64,000 nucleotides of DNA from Oscillospiraceae bacterium (GTDB taxonomy: Bacteria; Bacillota; Clostridia; Oscillospirales; Ruminococcaceae). Shown piece after piece: positions 1 through 9,695 of this stretch. The translations under genes were made by a program, and so were the position numbers. Under the pieces are notes generated by a model, which saw nothing but the letters and a program-made list of their open reading frames with translations, ran no database searches and was not told the origin of the DNA. The stretch is from positions 62,001 to 126,000 of the forward strand of contig CACZDM010000003.1 of the NCBI GenBank assembly GCA_902779915.1, given 5' to 3'. Positions within the stretch are counted from its first letter, which is position 1. Each line of letters starts with the position of its first letter.

Positions 1-638
1 TTTAGCTTTATGACCCACTCAAGCCCATGATTTCTCAAAAGCTCAACAGGATACATTATCGGAGTTGCATACATCCAAATTGTCGTTATGACGTTCCAAA
101 TATGCATAATATCCCTGAAAAACACAGTTAGCGCAGAAAGAATTAGCCCAATGCCAACAGTGAAGATAAATGTGAAGAACAGAGGAATGAAAATCAAAAA
201 CATCGTGATGTGTGGACAAATATTGCCCTGAATAACGTAAAACGCAACAACCATCAGCATTGCTATGGATGACAGCAGCATGTTTATAAAGGAAAATGCG
301 CACTTTTCAAGCGCAAAAATATATTTTGGAATATAGACCTTTTTAATCAGAGATGCGTTCATAATAACCGATGTCATTGAGCTGCTTGTCGCTTCTGAAA
401 AAAAACTAAAAAGCGTTGAGCCGGTGATATAGTAGACCGCAAAGGGCATGTCTGATGGAGGGCTTTTGAGCAAAATTGAAAACATGGACGTTATAACAAT
501 CATTATCAGCAGCGGATTCAACATGCTCCAAACAATTCCCAAAAAAGACCTTCGATATTTTAATTTAAAATCCCGAGCTGTCAGCTCAATCAGAAGAGGA
601 ATAAACCTAACAAAATCTCGCCAATATGCCTTTAACAA
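1..638 (-). CDS. ABC-2 type polysaccharide exporter permease (partial)
   Basis: Integral membrane subunit of an ABC exporter that moves lipid-linked polysaccharide or teichoic acid across the membrane (Wzm/TagG-like). Translation of the minus strand from 638 gives an open frame to the window edge. It begins LLKAYWRDFVRFIPLLIELT and continues with RDFKLKYRRSFLGIVWSMLN, the typical N-terminus of this permease family. Several hydrophobic segments follow, and the conserved FFRDI stretch lies near the end. The start is a TTG at 638-636, placed 9 nt after a GGAGG (652-648); the nearer TTG at 643 runs straight into a stop. It lies 19 bp downstream of rfbC, so it is probably in the same operon. The partner ATPase gene is expected beyond position 1. 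The C-terminus is cut by the window. Confidence 0.88.
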   Translation of the reverse strand, partial: MLKAYWRDFVRFIPLLIELTARDFKLKYRRSFLGIVWSMLNPLLIMIVITSMFSILLKSPPSDMPFAVYYITGSTLFSFFSEATSSSMTSVIMNASLIKKVYIPKYIFALEKCAFSFINMLLSSIAMLMVVAFYVIQGNICPHITMFLIFIPLFFTFIFTVGIGLILSALTVFFRDIMHIWNVITTIWMYATPIMYPVELLRNHGLEWVIKL

Positions 639-657
639 AACAATTTTCCTCCAAAAC

Positions 658-1209
658 CTAAAATTTTATGTCTCTAAGCAGAGGATTTTGAGTGTCTTTT
701 TCTGAAAGCAGCGGGTTCATCCCGTTAATTATTGGCCAATCAACCCCAATCTCAGGATCGTTCCACAAAATCGCTCCCTCATCTTCAGGATGATATAGAT
801 TCGTGACTTGATACTCAAACCTTGCAAAGTCCGTTAGGACATAAAACCCATGCGCAAAACCCTCTGGAATATAAAATTCTCGAAAATTCGACCCCGACAA
901 AAAAACTCCATGCCACTTCCCAAAAGTCTTTGAACCGCGGCGTATGTCGACAGCAACGTCAAAAACTTCGCCTTCAATGCAGCGAACAAGCTTTCCTTGG
1001 GGGAATTTTTTTTGAAAATGAAGCCCTCTCAAAACGCCCTTTGTCGACTTTGATTCATTCGACTGGACAAATTTCATTCTAAGCCCCTCTTTAAAAAAAT
1101 CCGCTTGATTATATGTTTCCATGAAATATCCTCTCAAGTCCCCAAACGGCTCAACATCTATAACCCTCAGGCCCTCGATATCCGTCTTTTGAAACCTAAA
1201 CCTTCCCAT
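658..1209 (-). CDS. rfbC: dTDP-4-dehydrorhamnose 3,5-epimerase
   Basis: RmlC/RfbC epimerises C3 and C5 of dTDP-4-keto-6-deoxyglucose, the third step of dTDP-L-rhamnose synthesis in the cytosol. The 183-residue length is normal for the family. The cupin active-site segment GVLRGLHFQ carries the catalytic base His64. The family motifs EVFDVAVDIR and IPEGFAHGF and the C-terminal ILWNDPEIGVDWP are all present. It is transcribed after rfbB with a gap of 14 bp. Confidence 0.96.
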   Translation of the reverse strand: MGRFRFQKTDIEGLRVIDVEPFGDLRGYFMETYNQADFFKEGLRMKFVQSNESKSTKGVLRGLHFQKKFPQGKLVRCIEGEVFDVAVDIRRGSKTFGKWHGVFLSGSNFREFYIPEGFAHGFYVLTDFARFEYQVTNLYHPEDEGAILWNDPEIGVDWPIINGMNPLLSEKDTQNPLLRDIKF

Positions 1210-1223
1210 TCAAAAATTCTCCT

Positions 1224-2282
1224 TTATTTTTTCGAATACATTTTGTAATAATAATTTTGATACTGTCCTGAAGTGATGTTTTTCATCCACGACATATTTT
1301 TCAAATACCAATCTATCGTCTTTTTGATTCCAACGTCAAATGTTGTTTCAGGGCTCCAGCCAAGGTCTTTTTTGATTTTGTCGGGAGCGATTCCATAGCG
1401 ACGATCATGGCCTTTCCTGTCTGTAACGTGTTTTATCAGATTCTCCCCAACTTTGGAGTCAACATTTTCTTTGATATATTTTACTATGGTTTTAACAATT
1501 TTAATGTTTGTTCGCTCGTTGTGGCCCCCGATATTATAGACCTCGCCAAGCTTTCCGGAGGATATCACCATGTCAATCGCTTTGCAGTGATCCTCAACAT
1601 ATAGCCAATCGCGAACCTGAAGCCCATCTCCATAGACTGGCAGATCTCTATGTTCCAAAGCATTATTTATGACAAGAGGTATTAATTTCTCGGGAAATTG
1701 AAAAGGACCATAGTTGTTTGAGCATCTGGTTATGTTGACAGGGAATTTGTATGTATCAAAATATGCCAGAGTCAACAAATCAGCAGAAGCCTTCGACGCT
1801 GAATATGGGCTGTGCGGAGCAAGCGGAGTTGTTTCCCAAAAAAAACCTTCTTCGCCCAAAGATCCATACACCTCGTCTGTCGAAACCTGCAAATATTTAA
1901 CGCCGTCTTTATATATATCATCGCCAACAGTCCACGCCTTCCTCGCCGCGCAAAGAAGAGTTGACGTTCCCAAAACATTAGTTTGCAAAAAAATTTGGGG
2001 GTCCTCAATGCTTCGATCAACATGGCTCTCAGCCGCAAAATTAACAACATAATCCACGTCGTTTTCTTCAAAAATCCGGTCTAAGCCCGGGCCATCGCAT
2101 ATGTCCAACTGAACAAATTTATAATTCGGATTATTTTCAACAGATTTTAAATTTTCTAAATTACCAGCATATGTTAAACTGTCAACATTAATAATCTTGA
2201 TATTATCATATTTACCAAGCATATATATTATAAAATTCGATCCAATAAATCCCGCTCCGCCAGTGACTAAATAAGTTTTCAT
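1224..2282 (-). CDS. rfbB: dTDP-glucose 4,6-dehydratase
   Basis: Converts dTDP-glucose to dTDP-4-keto-6-deoxyglucose, the second step of the dTDP-L-rhamnose pathway. It is an extended SDR enzyme of 352 residues from the start chosen here. It has the NAD-binding TGGAGFIG at residues 8-15, the STDEVYG motif with catalytic Asp/Glu at 136-137, and YSASK with Tyr160 and Lys164. An in-frame TTG at 2300 would add six residues. However, the AAAGGA there sits 9 nt before the ATG at 2282 and reads as its ribosome binding site, so 2282 is preferred. Confidence 0.96.
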   Translation of the reverse strand: MKTYLVTGGAGFIGSNFIIYMLGKYDNIKIINVDSLTYAGNLENLKSVENNPNYKFVQLDICDGPGLDRIFEENDVDYVVNFAAESHVDRSIEDPQIFLQTNVLGTSTLLCAARKAWTVGDDIYKDGVKYLQVSTDEVYGSLGEEGFFWETTPLAPHSPYSASKASADLLTLAYFDTYKFPVNITRCSNNYGPFQFPEKLIPLVINNALEHRDLPVYGDGLQVRDWLYVEDHCKAIDMVISSGKLGEVYNIGGHNERTNIKIVKTIVKYIKENVDSKVGENLIKHVTDRKGHDRRYGIAPDKIKKDLGWSPETTFDVGIKKTIDWYLKNMSWMKNITSGQYQNYYYKMYSKK

Positions 2283-2329
2283 ATTTTTTAATCCTTTCAA
2301 ATTTAAATTAAAAAGCCTTCAATTTATCT

Positions 2330-3217
2330 CTATATTTGTATATTTTCAGAATATGCTTTGAGAGCTTCCTGCCATGGCCTGAACTGATCCCCAACAGTTA
2401 GCCCAAGCATGAAGTTTTTAAGCGAAGAATACTGCGGGCGAGAAGCAGGCCTTGGAAATTCATCGGTTGAACAGGGCCGAACGACTGCGTCTATTTCAAA
2501 ATTTTTAACTATTTCACACGCAAAGTCAAACCAAGAGCACTCTCCTTTTCCCGTGCAATGATATGTTCCATATTCGTTTGTTTTCAAAAGTTTGCAGATA
2601 TGCCAAGCGAGGTCAGCAGCATTTGTCGGATTGCCGATTTGATCATTAACAACCTTTAAAAAGCCCTTTTCCCGTCCAGCTTTAACTATGGTTTTGACAA
2701 AATTATTGCCTTCATATCCATAAAGCCACGCAGTCCTGAGAATAAACCACTTATTTGAAAAATTTTTGACATATTGCTCACCGAGATTTTTACTGGTTCC
2801 ATACACACTTTGCGGAGCCACAGAATCCGTTTCAACATATGGAGATTTTTTGCAGCCATCAAAAACATAGTCGGTTGAAATCTGGACAAGTTTTGCTCCA
2901 AAATTTTCACACGCAACCGCCAAATTCCTCGGCCCCAAAGCGTTTATTTTAAAAGCTTGCGCAGAATTTGTTTCACATCCATCAACATCCGTCATAGCTG
3001 CGCAGTTAACAACAGCATATGGCCTAGCATTTTTAATAAATTCATAAACACTTTGCGCATCGCATATGTCTAGATCAGACAAATCAGCAGCAATAACTTG
3101 GACGTTTTTGTAAAAATCGTCAAGCTGCCCAAGCTCAGATTGGCCGCTCTTTATCATTTTAACAAGTTCTGTTCCAAGCTGGCCTTTTGCGCCAGTCACG
3201 ATAATTTTACACACCAA
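2330..3217 (-). CDS. rfbD: dTDP-4-dehydrorhamnose reductase
   Basis: RmlD/RfbD reduces dTDP-4-keto-L-rhamnose to dTDP-L-rhamnose, the last step of the pathway. It is a short SDR-type protein with the NAD(P)-binding TGAKGQLG at its start, STDYVFDG, and YGTSKNLGE containing the catalytic YxxxK. The frame is open further upstream to 3262, but that would overlap rfbA. The GGAG at 3229-3226 points to TTG at 3217 or the adjoining GTG at 3214. About 295 residues from here is a normal length. Which of the two weak start codons is used is not certain. Confidence 0.94.
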   Translation of the reverse strand: MVCKIIVTGAKGQLGTELVKMIKSGQSELGQLDDFYKNVQVIAADLSDLDICDAQSVYEFIKNARPYAVVNCAAMTDVDGCETNSAQAFKINALGPRNLAVACENFGAKLVQISTDYVFDGCKKSPYVETDSVAPQSVYGTSKNLGEQYVKNFSNKWFILRTAWLYGYEGNNFVKTIVKAGREKGFLKVVNDQIGNPTNAADLAWHICKLLKTNEYGTYHCTGKGECSWFDFACEIVKNFEIDAVVRPCSTDEFPRPASRPQYSSLKNFMLGLTVGDQFRPWQEALKAYSENIQI

Positions 3218-3236
3218 AAAAGCATCTCCTCTATAC

Positions 3237-4115
3237 CTACAAAACATTTTTTCCACTTGCAACTTCGATCAAATATTTTCCATAGTCATTTTTACTCATG
3301 GATTCTCCCAATTTCAAAAGCTGTTTTTGGCTTATAAAACCGTTGCAATAGGCTATTTCCTCCAAACAAGCAACAAACAAGCCTTGGCGAGTCTGGACAG
3401 CTTCAATAAAGTTCGCAGCATCAAGCATAGCCCTGTGAGTGCCGGTGTCGAGCCATGCCATCCCTCGTCCCAAAATTTCAACTTTGAGGATTCCTCGTTT
3501 CAAATATTCATTGTTGACAGAGGTTATTTCAAGCTCTCCGCGCGCGGACGGAACAACATTTTTCGCAATATTTACAACGTCATTATCATAAAAATATAAT
3601 CCCGGGACAGCATAGCTGGATTTAGGATTTTTAGGCTTTTCTTCAATCGCAATAACTGTTCCATCCTCGTCAAAATCAACAACTCCAAACGCGCTTGGAT
3701 TGCTAACGTGATATCCAAATATTGTCGCTCCAGACTTTCTTGAAGCCGCCCGTTTTAGCGAAGCTGAAAATTTGTTGCCGTAAAATATATTGTCCCCCAA
3801 AACCAAACACACATTGTCGTTTTCAATAAAATCTTCCCCGAGGATAAACGCCTCCGCCAAACCTTTCGGCTCGCGCTGAATTTGATATGAAAACCTGACC
3901 CCAAGCTGGCTCCCATCCCCAAGCAGCTCTTCAAAAAGCCCAACATCTCTTGGAGTTGAAATAATCAAAATGTCGCGTATTCCAGCAAGCATCAGCGTTG
4001 AAATCGGGTAGTATATCATGGGTTTATCATAGACAGTCAGCATCTGCTTTGAACAAGCCCTGGTTGATGGATATAACCTGGTCCCCGATCCCCCGGCCAA
4101 AACGATTCCTTTCAT
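3237..4115 (-). CDS. rfbA: glucose-1-phosphate thymidylyltransferase
   Basis: RmlA/RfbA joins glucose-1-phosphate and dTTP to give dTDP-glucose, the first step of rhamnose precursor synthesis. The nucleotide-binding start is [19 protein letters not shown], followed by the metal and substrate motif [10 protein letters not shown] and the conserved EKPKNPKS. From the ATG at 4115 the protein has 292 residues, the usual size. A GTG at 4130 would lie inside the GAGGTGG ribosome binding site and is rejected. A TTG at 4121 is the other possible start. All four rhamnose genes are contiguous and co-directional. Confidence 0.96.
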   Translation of the reverse strand: MKGIVLAGGSGTRLYPSTRACSKQMLTVYDKPMIYYPISTLMLAGIRDILIISTPRDVGLFEELLGDGSQLGVRFSYQIQREPKGLAEAFILGEDFIENDNVCLVLGDNIFYGNKFSASLKRAASRKSGATIFGYHVSNPSAFGVVDFDEDGTVIAIEEKPKNPKSSYAVPGLYFYDNDVVNIAKNVVPSARGELEITSVNNEYLKRGILKVEILGRGMAWLDTGTHRAMLDAANFIEAVQTRQGLFVACLEEIAYCNGFISQKQLLKLGESMSKNDYGKYLIEVASGKNVL

Positions 4116-4151
4116 TTTCAAAAAAACCACCTCAACAAAAAATTTAAGCGT

Positions 4152-5075
4152 TTATATGTATATAACCTGCCCCAGCTTTCTGAAAAATCCATGCTTTAAA
4201 AAGCCTCCGCAAACAAGTTTTGAAACCCTCTGCAGCTTATTTCCATGGCCAACTTTTAAATAACTCTCAAGCAACTCTTTTTGATCTGGCGACAAAATTT
4301 TTCTATATCGATTTAAAAACGAGCGACACTGGATATATGTTTTCAAAACAGAGCTTTTTATTTCACGTCTACTTAAAAATTTATTAAAAACATATGAAAT
4401 TTTCGACGCATTTTTAAACCCAACCTGATTAGCTCCATGCTGACGATATAGAATTGTTGGCCGATCGACAAATTCAATTGTTCCAAAAGCTGCTGCAATC
4501 AACGCAACCCACCAGTCGTGCATCACTGCACCTTTTGGAACAGAAGACGCCATCAAAACAAGCTTTCGATTTAGCATCGTCGCGCACCCAGTGACATTGT
4601 TTTGAACAACAAGCTCCTTCAAAGTTTTTGCGCTTGGATTGAGCTTTTGCGCCAAAACCATCGACTCCGCTAAAACATTTAAATCGCAATCAACAACTTT
4701 TAAGTCGGTGTGAACGAGGATTGGAATATCAGGATTTTGAGATTCCTTTTGCTTCATAGCAATCAAAGTCAGCTCTATTTTATCGCAAAGCCAAACATCA
4801 TCATGATCGCAAAACATAGCATATTCAGAAGTTGACATTTTCAACAATTTAAAAAAATTTAAGCAAGGATTGCCAATATTTCGATTATTTTTATATAAAA
4901 CAATTTTTTCAGGATATTTTTGCTTATATTTTTCTATAATGTCGCATGTTTTGTCAGACGAACAGTCATCAACAATGATTATTCTCCAGTTTGTATATGT
5001 TTGAGAGAAAATCGAATCAAGCTGTTGCGCTAAATATTTTTCAGAATTATATACAGCCAGTAATATGTCAATCAT
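4152..5075 (-). CDS. family 2 glycosyltransferase
   Basis: GT-A fold sugar transferase, 307 residues, probably adding one residue of the rhamnose-containing surface glycan on the cytosolic membrane face. The N-terminus MIDILLAVYNSEKYLAQQL, the nucleotide-binding VDDCSSDKT and the metal-binding CDHDDVW are those of GT2 enzymes. The start ATG overlaps the stop of the upstream glycosyltransferase by 4 bp, which indicates translational coupling. The donor sugar cannot be told from sequence; dTDP-rhamnose is suggested only by the neighbouring genes. Confidence 0.9.
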   Translation of the reverse strand: MIDILLAVYNSEKYLAQQLDSIFSQTYTNWRIIIVDDCSSDKTCDIIEKYKQKYPEKIVLYKNNRNIGNPCLNFFKLLKMSTSEYAMFCDHDDVWLCDKIELTLIAMKQKESQNPDIPILVHTDLKVVDCDLNVLAESMVLAQKLNPSAKTLKELVVQNNVTGCATMLNRKLVLMASSVPKGAVMHDWWVALIAAAFGTIEFVDRPTILYRQHGANQVGFKNASKISYVFNKFLSRREIKSSVLKTYIQCRSFLNRYRKILSPDQKELLESYLKVGHGNKLQRVSKLVCGGFLKHGFFRKLGQVIYI

Positions 5076-5935
5076 CGCTTTTTTCCGCCATTTCTCAAAA
5101 ACTTGATCCTTGCTAAAAGATATTTCAGCTTTATCCCCAGTTTAACCAAAGCGCCAACCAAAAAATTATATTTAAATCTATAGTGTTTATCATAAAATAT
5201 TTGCATACTTCGATAAAAATGCTTCAAACAAACTAAACTGCTTGAGCCGCTTTCGCCTTTAAGATGAGTTAAAAAAACTTCGCCATAGTATAAAACCATA
5301 AAGCCCTTTTGCCTTAGCCTATAACAAAGATCAATGTCTTCGCCATACATAAAATAGTCCTCGTCAAATCCAGAAATAAACTCAAAATCATCCCGCCTCA
5401 TCATGATAAACGCTCCTGAAAGGCAGTCAACCTCGGCCACGTCTCGCTGGTCAACAAAAGTTTGATGATATGCTCCATATCTTTTAGACTCAGGCCATAT
5501 TTTGTCCAGTCCAAGAAAATAGTATAAAGAATTTAGTGGCGTTGGAAATCCCCTTTTGCAGCCCGCATCCAGCTTCCCGCTTTTGAGAAGTTGGCGGACT
5601 CCAAGAGCCCCTATGTCGTCGTTGTGTATTAGTTTATTATATGCCTTGTCTATGGTGTTTTCATTTAAAATTGTGTCTGGATTTAAGAATAAAATATATT
5701 TTCCTAAAGCTTTTTTAGCGCCTATGTTGCAGGCATTTCCAAAGCCTTTATTAACAAATCCAGAAAAAATTCGAACTCTTGGATCTGAAAAGCAAAAAAC
5801 TTCATCACTATATGTAGAGTTATCTACAACAATAATTTCATATTTCACCTCTTTAACCGTTTCTATAATCGATTCAATCGCATTTTTTGTTATGGAAGAA
5901 GTGTTGTGATTAACAACTATTATCGATAAATCCAT
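5072..5935 (-). CDS. family 2 glycosyltransferase, rhamnosyltransferase-like
   Basis: Resembles WbbL-type rhamnosyltransferases. It has the start MDLSIIVVNHNTSSITKNA, VDNSTYSDE, NKGFGNACNIG, the LFLNPDT metal site and the acceptor-side FMYGEDIDLCYR. From the ATG at 5935 it is 287 residues, with a GGAG 5 nt upstream. The longer reading to 5986 lacks a ribosome binding site and is not favoured. It is the first gene of the polysaccharide group as read, and its stop overlaps the next gene by 4 bp. The exact linkage made is unknown. Confidence 0.9.
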   Translation of the reverse strand: MDLSIIVVNHNTSSITKNAIESIIETVKEVKYEIIVVDNSTYSDEVFCFSDPRVRIFSGFVNKGFGNACNIGAKKALGKYILFLNPDTILNENTIDKAYNKLIHNDDIGALGVRQLLKSGKLDAGCKRGFPTPLNSLYYFLGLDKIWPESKRYGAYHQTFVDQRDVAEVDCLSGAFIMMRRDDFEFISGFDEDYFMYGEDIDLCYRLRQKGFMVLYYGEVFLTHLKGESGSSSLVCLKHFYRSMQIFYDKHYRFKYNFLVGALVKLGIKLKYLLARIKFLRNGGKKR

Positions 5936-6042
5936 ATATTCTCCATGTTTGTAAATATTTTTTTTATGCAAAATCCCAAACTCCACCCATTCATTATATC
6001 ACATACTCTCAAATTGTCAACAAAGTTAAAGCAATTAAATTA

Positions 6043-6084
6043 AATAATAATCAAAAATCAAGCACACAAAATCATTTTGTGCAC
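6043..6084 (-). terminator. rho-independent terminator after rplQ
   Basis: Read on the minus strand, GCACAAAA-TGA-TTTTGTGTGC forms a hairpin, followed by TTGATTTTTGATT. It sits 22 bp past the rplQ stop and would end the ribosomal supercluster transcript before the glycosyltransferase genes. The stem has one bulged base, so strength is moderate. Confidence 0.65.
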
Positions 6085-6106
6085 TCGATCTGTCTGACAA
6101 TTTAAG

Positions 6107-6448
6107 CTAGACAAGTTTAATTATCGCCATTTCAGCCGCGTCCCCACGACGAGGACCAAGCTTAACAATGCTTGTATATCCACCTTTTCTGTCGCTGTAT
6201 TTAGGCGCGATTTCATCAAACAACTTTTTAGTCACAGATTCCTTTGTGACATATGACATGACTTGACGTTTGGAATGAAGCCCGCCACTTTTACCCAATG
6301 TTATCATTTTTTCAACCATACAACGAACTTCTTTAGACCTAGCCAGCGTTGTTTCAATTTTTCCATTTTCCAATAAAAAAGTCACCATAGCTCGAAGCAT
6401 TGCTCGTCTGCTGTCAGATGCCCTGCCAAGCTTTCTTTTCCCTGCCAT
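6107..6448 (-). CDS. rplQ: ribosomal protein L17
   Basis: Large-subunit protein L17, 113 residues, the usual bacterial length. The start [19 protein letters not shown] and the segment TLARSKEVR are diagnostic. It is the last gene of the alpha operon and follows rpoA by 24 bp, as in most Firmicutes. In many Clostridia ecfA/cbiO transporter genes come next; here the cluster ends in a terminator and sugar genes. Confidence 0.97.
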   Translation of the reverse strand: MAGKRKLGRASDSRRAMLRAMVTFLLENGKIETTLARSKEVRCMVEKMITLGKSGGLHSKRQVMSYVTKESVTKKLFDEIAPKYSDRKGGYTSIVKLGPRRGDAAEMAIIKLV

Positions 6449-6472
6449 TTCTAATCACCCCTCACGGATTTC

Positions 6473-7426
6473 TCATTCTTCGTCACTTGGCTTGAAAGAA
6501 TAGCCCAGTGATTTAACTTTTAATTCAACTTCATCTAAAGATTTTCTTCCTAAATTTCTGACTTTCATCATATCTTCTTCGGTATGATTTATCAAATCTC
6601 CAAGCGTGTTTATTCCTGCTCTTTTTAAGCAATTAAAAGAACGAACAGATAAATCAAGTTCCTCAATAGTCATCTCAAGCAAGTTTTCTCGAATGCTATC
6701 TTCCTTTTCAACCATTATGTTTTCTGAATACTTTTCCTCAGACAAGGTGGTGAATAAATTGAGATGTTCATTGAGAATCTTGGCAGCTAAAGATATTGCC
6801 TCTTTTGCAGATATTGTTCCATCGGTCCAGATGTCAAGAGTTAATTTATCATAGTCCGTCATCTGGCCAACGCGTGTGTTTTCAACGGAATAGTTAACCT
6901 TTAAAACTGGTGTATATATGCTGTCAACCGGGATAACGCCGATTATATTTGAACCTTCGCTTTTGTTCCTTTCCGCTGAAACATATCCCCTGCCGCGATC
7001 AACAACAAGCTCCATCTGCAGTTTTGCGCCTTTATCCAGGGTTGCTATATGCATCTTTGGATCTAAAATTTCAACGTCCGAATCAGCTTTGATGTCGCCG
7101 GCAGTTAGTTCTCCTTCTTTGTTCGAATTTATATAAATCGTCTTTGGAGTCTCGCCATGTATCTTAAGCGCCAAGCCTTTTATGTTTAAAATTATTTCCG
7201 TTATGTCTTCTTTAACACCAGGAATTGTTGAGAATTCATGCTGTATTCCATCTATTTTTATCGACGTCACTGCAGTACCTGGAAGTGAAGATAACAAAAC
7301 CCTCCTGAGCGAATTGCCAAGCGTCACTCCAAATCCGCGCTCCAGCGGCTCAAGGACAAGTCTTCCATATGTTCCATCAGCTTTAACACTGGTTGCCTCA
7401 ATCCTTGGCCTTTCAATTTCTATCAT
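6473..7426 (-). CDS. rpoA: RNA polymerase alpha subunit
   Basis: Alpha subunit of RNA polymerase, 317 residues. The N-terminal assembly domain shows [20 protein letters not shown] linker follows, and the C-terminal domain (about 247-317) has the helix-hairpin-helix [20 protein letters not shown] and [12 protein letters not shown], which contact UP elements and activators. An intact CTD matters here because the 27-64 kb promoters look activator dependent. It lies between rpsD and rplQ in the standard alpha operon. Confidence 0.98.
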   Translation of the reverse strand: MIEIERPRIEATSVKADGTYGRLVLEPLERGFGVTLGNSLRRVLLSSLPGTAVTSIKIDGIQHEFSTIPGVKEDITEIILNIKGLALKIHGETPKTIYINSNKEGELTAGDIKADSDVEILDPKMHIATLDKGAKLQMELVVDRGRGYVSAERNKSEGSNIIGVIPVDSIYTPVLKVNYSVENTRVGQMTDYDKLTLDIWTDGTISAKEAISLAAKILNEHLNLFTTLSEEKYSENIMVEKEDSIRENLLEMTIEELDLSVRSFNCLKRAGINTLGDLINHTEEDMMKVRNLGRKSLDEVELKVKSLGYSFKPSDEE

Positions 7427-7541
7427 TAAAAAAAACCTCCTGTAAACAGTTTAGAAAACAATATTCCCTGGTGGTTCAAAATATCATCTAAACCAAACAA
7501 CAAATTTTTTGCTCTGCCTGTTTTCCTAAATGTTGATTAAA

Positions 7542-8168
7542 TTATTTTGAATACAGCTCAACTATTAAGTGTTCTGCGACGTCTAGTTCGACTTCATCTC
7601 GATTACACAAACGCTCAATCGATATCTTCATCGCGTCTTTATCGACCTTCATCCACATAGGCGTTGGCCGAGATGAGAAATTTTCAAAAACCGTTTTAAA
7701 TTTTTCCAAAGATTTGCTTGAAGCTTTTAATTCAATAACATCCCCGGGTTTAACTAAAATTGAAGATATATTCACTTTTTTCCCGTTTAATGTAAAATGA
7801 TTGTGTAGGATGAGTTGCTTGGCTTCAGCTCGAGACGACGCAAACCCTGCGCTATATATGACATTATCAAGCCTTGATTCCAAAATTTTCAGCAAATTTT
7901 CGCCCGTCATCCCAGCTTTTCTTTCAGCCATGTTAAAATATTTAGCAAATTGACTCTCCAAAACGCCATAGTACCGCTTAGCAAGCTGCTTTGCTCTAAG
8001 CTGAATTCCATAGTCAGAAATTTTTTTCCTAACCTGCCCGTGCTGTCCTGGGGCATATTCCCTCCGAGCAACAGAGCATTTGTCTGAGTAGCAGCGCTCG
8101 CCCTTCAAAAAAAGTTTTTTCCCTTCTCTTCGACAGAGCCTGCAAACCGCTCCAGTATATCTTGCCAT
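7542..8168 (-). CDS. rpsD: ribosomal protein S4
   Basis: Small-subunit assembly protein S4, 208 residues, with the N-terminal helical domain and a C-terminal S4 RNA-binding domain ([20 protein letters not shown]). It is the zinc-type form, with Cys9, Cys12, Cys26 and Cys31 arranged CxxC...CxxxxC. A 115-bp gap separates it from rpoA. In other Firmicutes S4 represses its own synthesis through a leader structure; none was identified here. Confidence 0.97.
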   Translation of the reverse strand: MARYTGAVCRLCRREGKKLFLKGERCYSDKCSVARREYAPGQHGQVRKKISDYGIQLRAKQLAKRYYGVLESQFAKYFNMAERKAGMTGENLLKILESRLDNVIYSAGFASSRAEAKQLILHNHFTLNGKKVNISSILVKPGDVIELKASSKSLEKFKTVFENFSSRPTPMWMKVDKDAMKISIERLCNRDEVELDVAEHLIVELYSK

Positions 8169-8196
8169 TAAATATTACCTCCTGTTTCCAAATTTT

Positions 8197-8598
8197 TTAA
8201 ACACGTCTTCTCTTTGGAGGGCGACATCCATTGTGAGGTATTGGCGTCACGTCTTTGATCATGCTGACTTCAAGCCCTGCGGATTGAAGCGCGCGAATCG
8301 CTGCCTCACGGCCAGATCCCGGCCCTTTAACAAAAACTTCAACAGATTTAAGCCCATGCTCCATAGCGGCTTTTGCTGCTTTTTCAGCTGCAGTTTGAGC
8401 TGCAAAAGGAGTTGACTTTTTGCTTCCGCGAAATCCTAATCCGCCAGATGAAGCCCAAGAAATCGCGTTTCCTTTTGTATCTGTTATGGTGACTATAGTG
8501 TTGTTAAAGGTTGCTTGTATATGGACAGAACCTTTTTGAATGTTTTTACGCTCTCTGCGCCTCCTGACAGCTGTCGTCTTTTTAGCAACTTTTGCCAT
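8197..8598 (-). CDS. rpsK: ribosomal protein S11
   Basis: Small-subunit platform protein S11, 133 residues. It has [18 protein letters not shown] near the N-terminus, [14 protein letters not shown], and the basic tail [15 protein letters not shown]. It lies between rpsM and rpsD with a short gap, in the normal alpha operon order. Confidence 0.98.
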   Translation of the reverse strand: MAKVAKKTTAVRRRRERKNIQKGSVHIQATFNNTIVTITDTKGNAISWASSGGLGFRGSKKSTPFAAQTAAEKAAKAAMEHGLKSVEVFVKGPGSGREAAIRALQSAGLEVSMIKDVTPIPHNGCRPPKRRRV

Positions 8599-8613
8599 GC
8601 TCCCATTCCTCCA

Positions 8614-8982
8614 TTACTTCTTTTTGTTTGCCATAGTTTTCTTTGGGCCTTTTCTTGTTCGAGCATTGGTTTTGGTGTTTTGCCCGCGAACAGGCAACCC
8701 CATCCTATGGCGTCTTCCACGATAACAATTAATTTCAATAAGTCTTTTAATGTTTAAGCCAACTTCGCGCCTCAAATCTCCTTCAACGCTAATGTTTTTG
8801 TCGATATAATCACGAAGCTTTGACGTTTCATCCTCGCTCAAATCAGAAACTCTTGTGTCTGGATTAACGCCGGTTGCTTTTAAAATTTTTCTCGACATAC
8901 TGCACCCGATGCCATATATATATGTCAAGCCTATTTCAATTCTCTTTCCTCTTGGCAAGTCAACTCCAGCTATTCTGGCCAT
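8614..8982 (-). CDS. rpsM: ribosomal protein S13
   Basis: Small-subunit head protein S13, 122 residues. [20 protein letters not shown] begins the protein, and the tail [17 protein letters not shown] reaches into the decoding site region. It follows rpmJ and precedes rpsK as in most bacteria. Confidence 0.98.
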   Translation of the reverse strand: MARIAGVDLPRGKRIEIGLTYIYGIGCSMSRKILKATGVNPDTRVSDLSEDETSKLRDYIDKNISVEGDLRREVGLNIKRLIEINCYRGRRHRMGLPVRGQNTKTNARTRKGPKKTMANKKK

Positions 8983-9023
8983 TGTTGTTGCACCTCCTGT
9001 TTGATTTTTTTAATGCTATATTC

Positions 9024-9137
9024 TCAACCTTGCCGTTGTTTATGTTTTTTATTTTCACATATCACCATCACTCGCCCTTTGCGCTTAATAACTTTGCATT
9101 TTTCACACATGGGCTTGACCGAAGGCCGAACTTTCAT
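9024..9137 (-). CDS. rpmJ: ribosomal protein L36
   Basis: A 37-residue protein read on the minus strand from ATG at 9137 to TGA at 9024. It begins [20 protein letters not shown] and ends HKQRQG. Cys11, Cys14, Cys27 and His32 form the zinc site of the C+ L36 type. A GGAGG lies just upstream. It sits between infA and rpsM, its standard position. Confidence 0.97.
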   Translation of the reverse strand: MKVRPSVKPMCEKCKVIKRKGRVMVICENKKHKQRQG

Positions 9138-9182
9138 TTTAAACTCCCTCCCTCTAAAATTTCAAACGCCCAGGATCAAATT

Positions 9183-9401
9183 TCACTTTGAGCGCCAGGT
9201 TATTCTGCCTTTGCTCAGATCATATGGCGACATCTCAACAGTCACCTTATCTCCAACCAAAATTTTTATAAAATTCATCCGCAATTTTCCAGATATATGC
9301 GCAAGTATGCGATGTCCGTTTTCAAGCTCAACCTGAAAGGTTGCGTTTGGCAAAGCTTCAACAACCCTGCCTTCAACTTCAATAACATCATCTTTTGACA
9401 T
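9183..9401 (-). CDS. infA: translation initiation factor IF-1
   Basis: IF-1, a 72-residue S1/OB-fold protein that binds the 30S A site during initiation. It has [20 protein letters not shown] and the conserved [14 protein letters not shown] and LSKGRITWR. Position between the KOW protein gene and rpmJ matches Clostridia. Confidence 0.98.
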   Translation of the reverse strand: MSKDDVIEVEGRVVEALPNATFQVELENGHRILAHISGKLRMNFIKILVGDKVTVEMSPYDLSKGRITWRSK

Positions 9402-9410
9402 AGCAGCCTC

Positions 9411-9674
9411 CTAATTTTCTGGGGTTTCTTGATCTTTATAATTATAACTATGCAAAAGAAGTCGTAGGGATTTATCCGTCCTATAGTCTGCTAAATCAAC
9501 CAGTTTGTTGGTGGCCTTGATATGCAAAAAATTCTTAGGCTTTGGGCAACCAATTTTCCTTCTTTTGCCATCAGCTATATATGCGCGCTTCCCCTCAATC
9601 TTAACAACCAAATAAAATCGATCCTTATCATGACCTGCAACAGATTTAACTATCGCTCCTTTTTGAATTTCCAT
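9411..9674 (-). CDS. KOW domain RNA-binding protein (L14e-like)
   Basis: Small 87-residue protein with an N-terminal KOW segment (EIQKGAIVKSVAGHDKDRFY), related to the archaeal and eukaryotic L14e group (COG2163). It is a frequent resident of this spot between map and infA in Clostridia. Its role is not well defined; binding to rRNA or a ribosome-related function is inferred from fold and location. Its stop is 9 bp before infA, and map ends 21 bp upstream, so it is translated from the same transcript. Confidence 0.88.
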   Translation of the reverse strand: MEIQKGAIVKSVAGHDKDRFYLVVKIEGKRAYIADGKRRKIGCPKPKNFLHIKATNKLVDLADYRTDKSLRLLLHSYNYKDQETPEN

Positions 9675-9695
9675 AATAAAGCTCCACTCCGCGCC

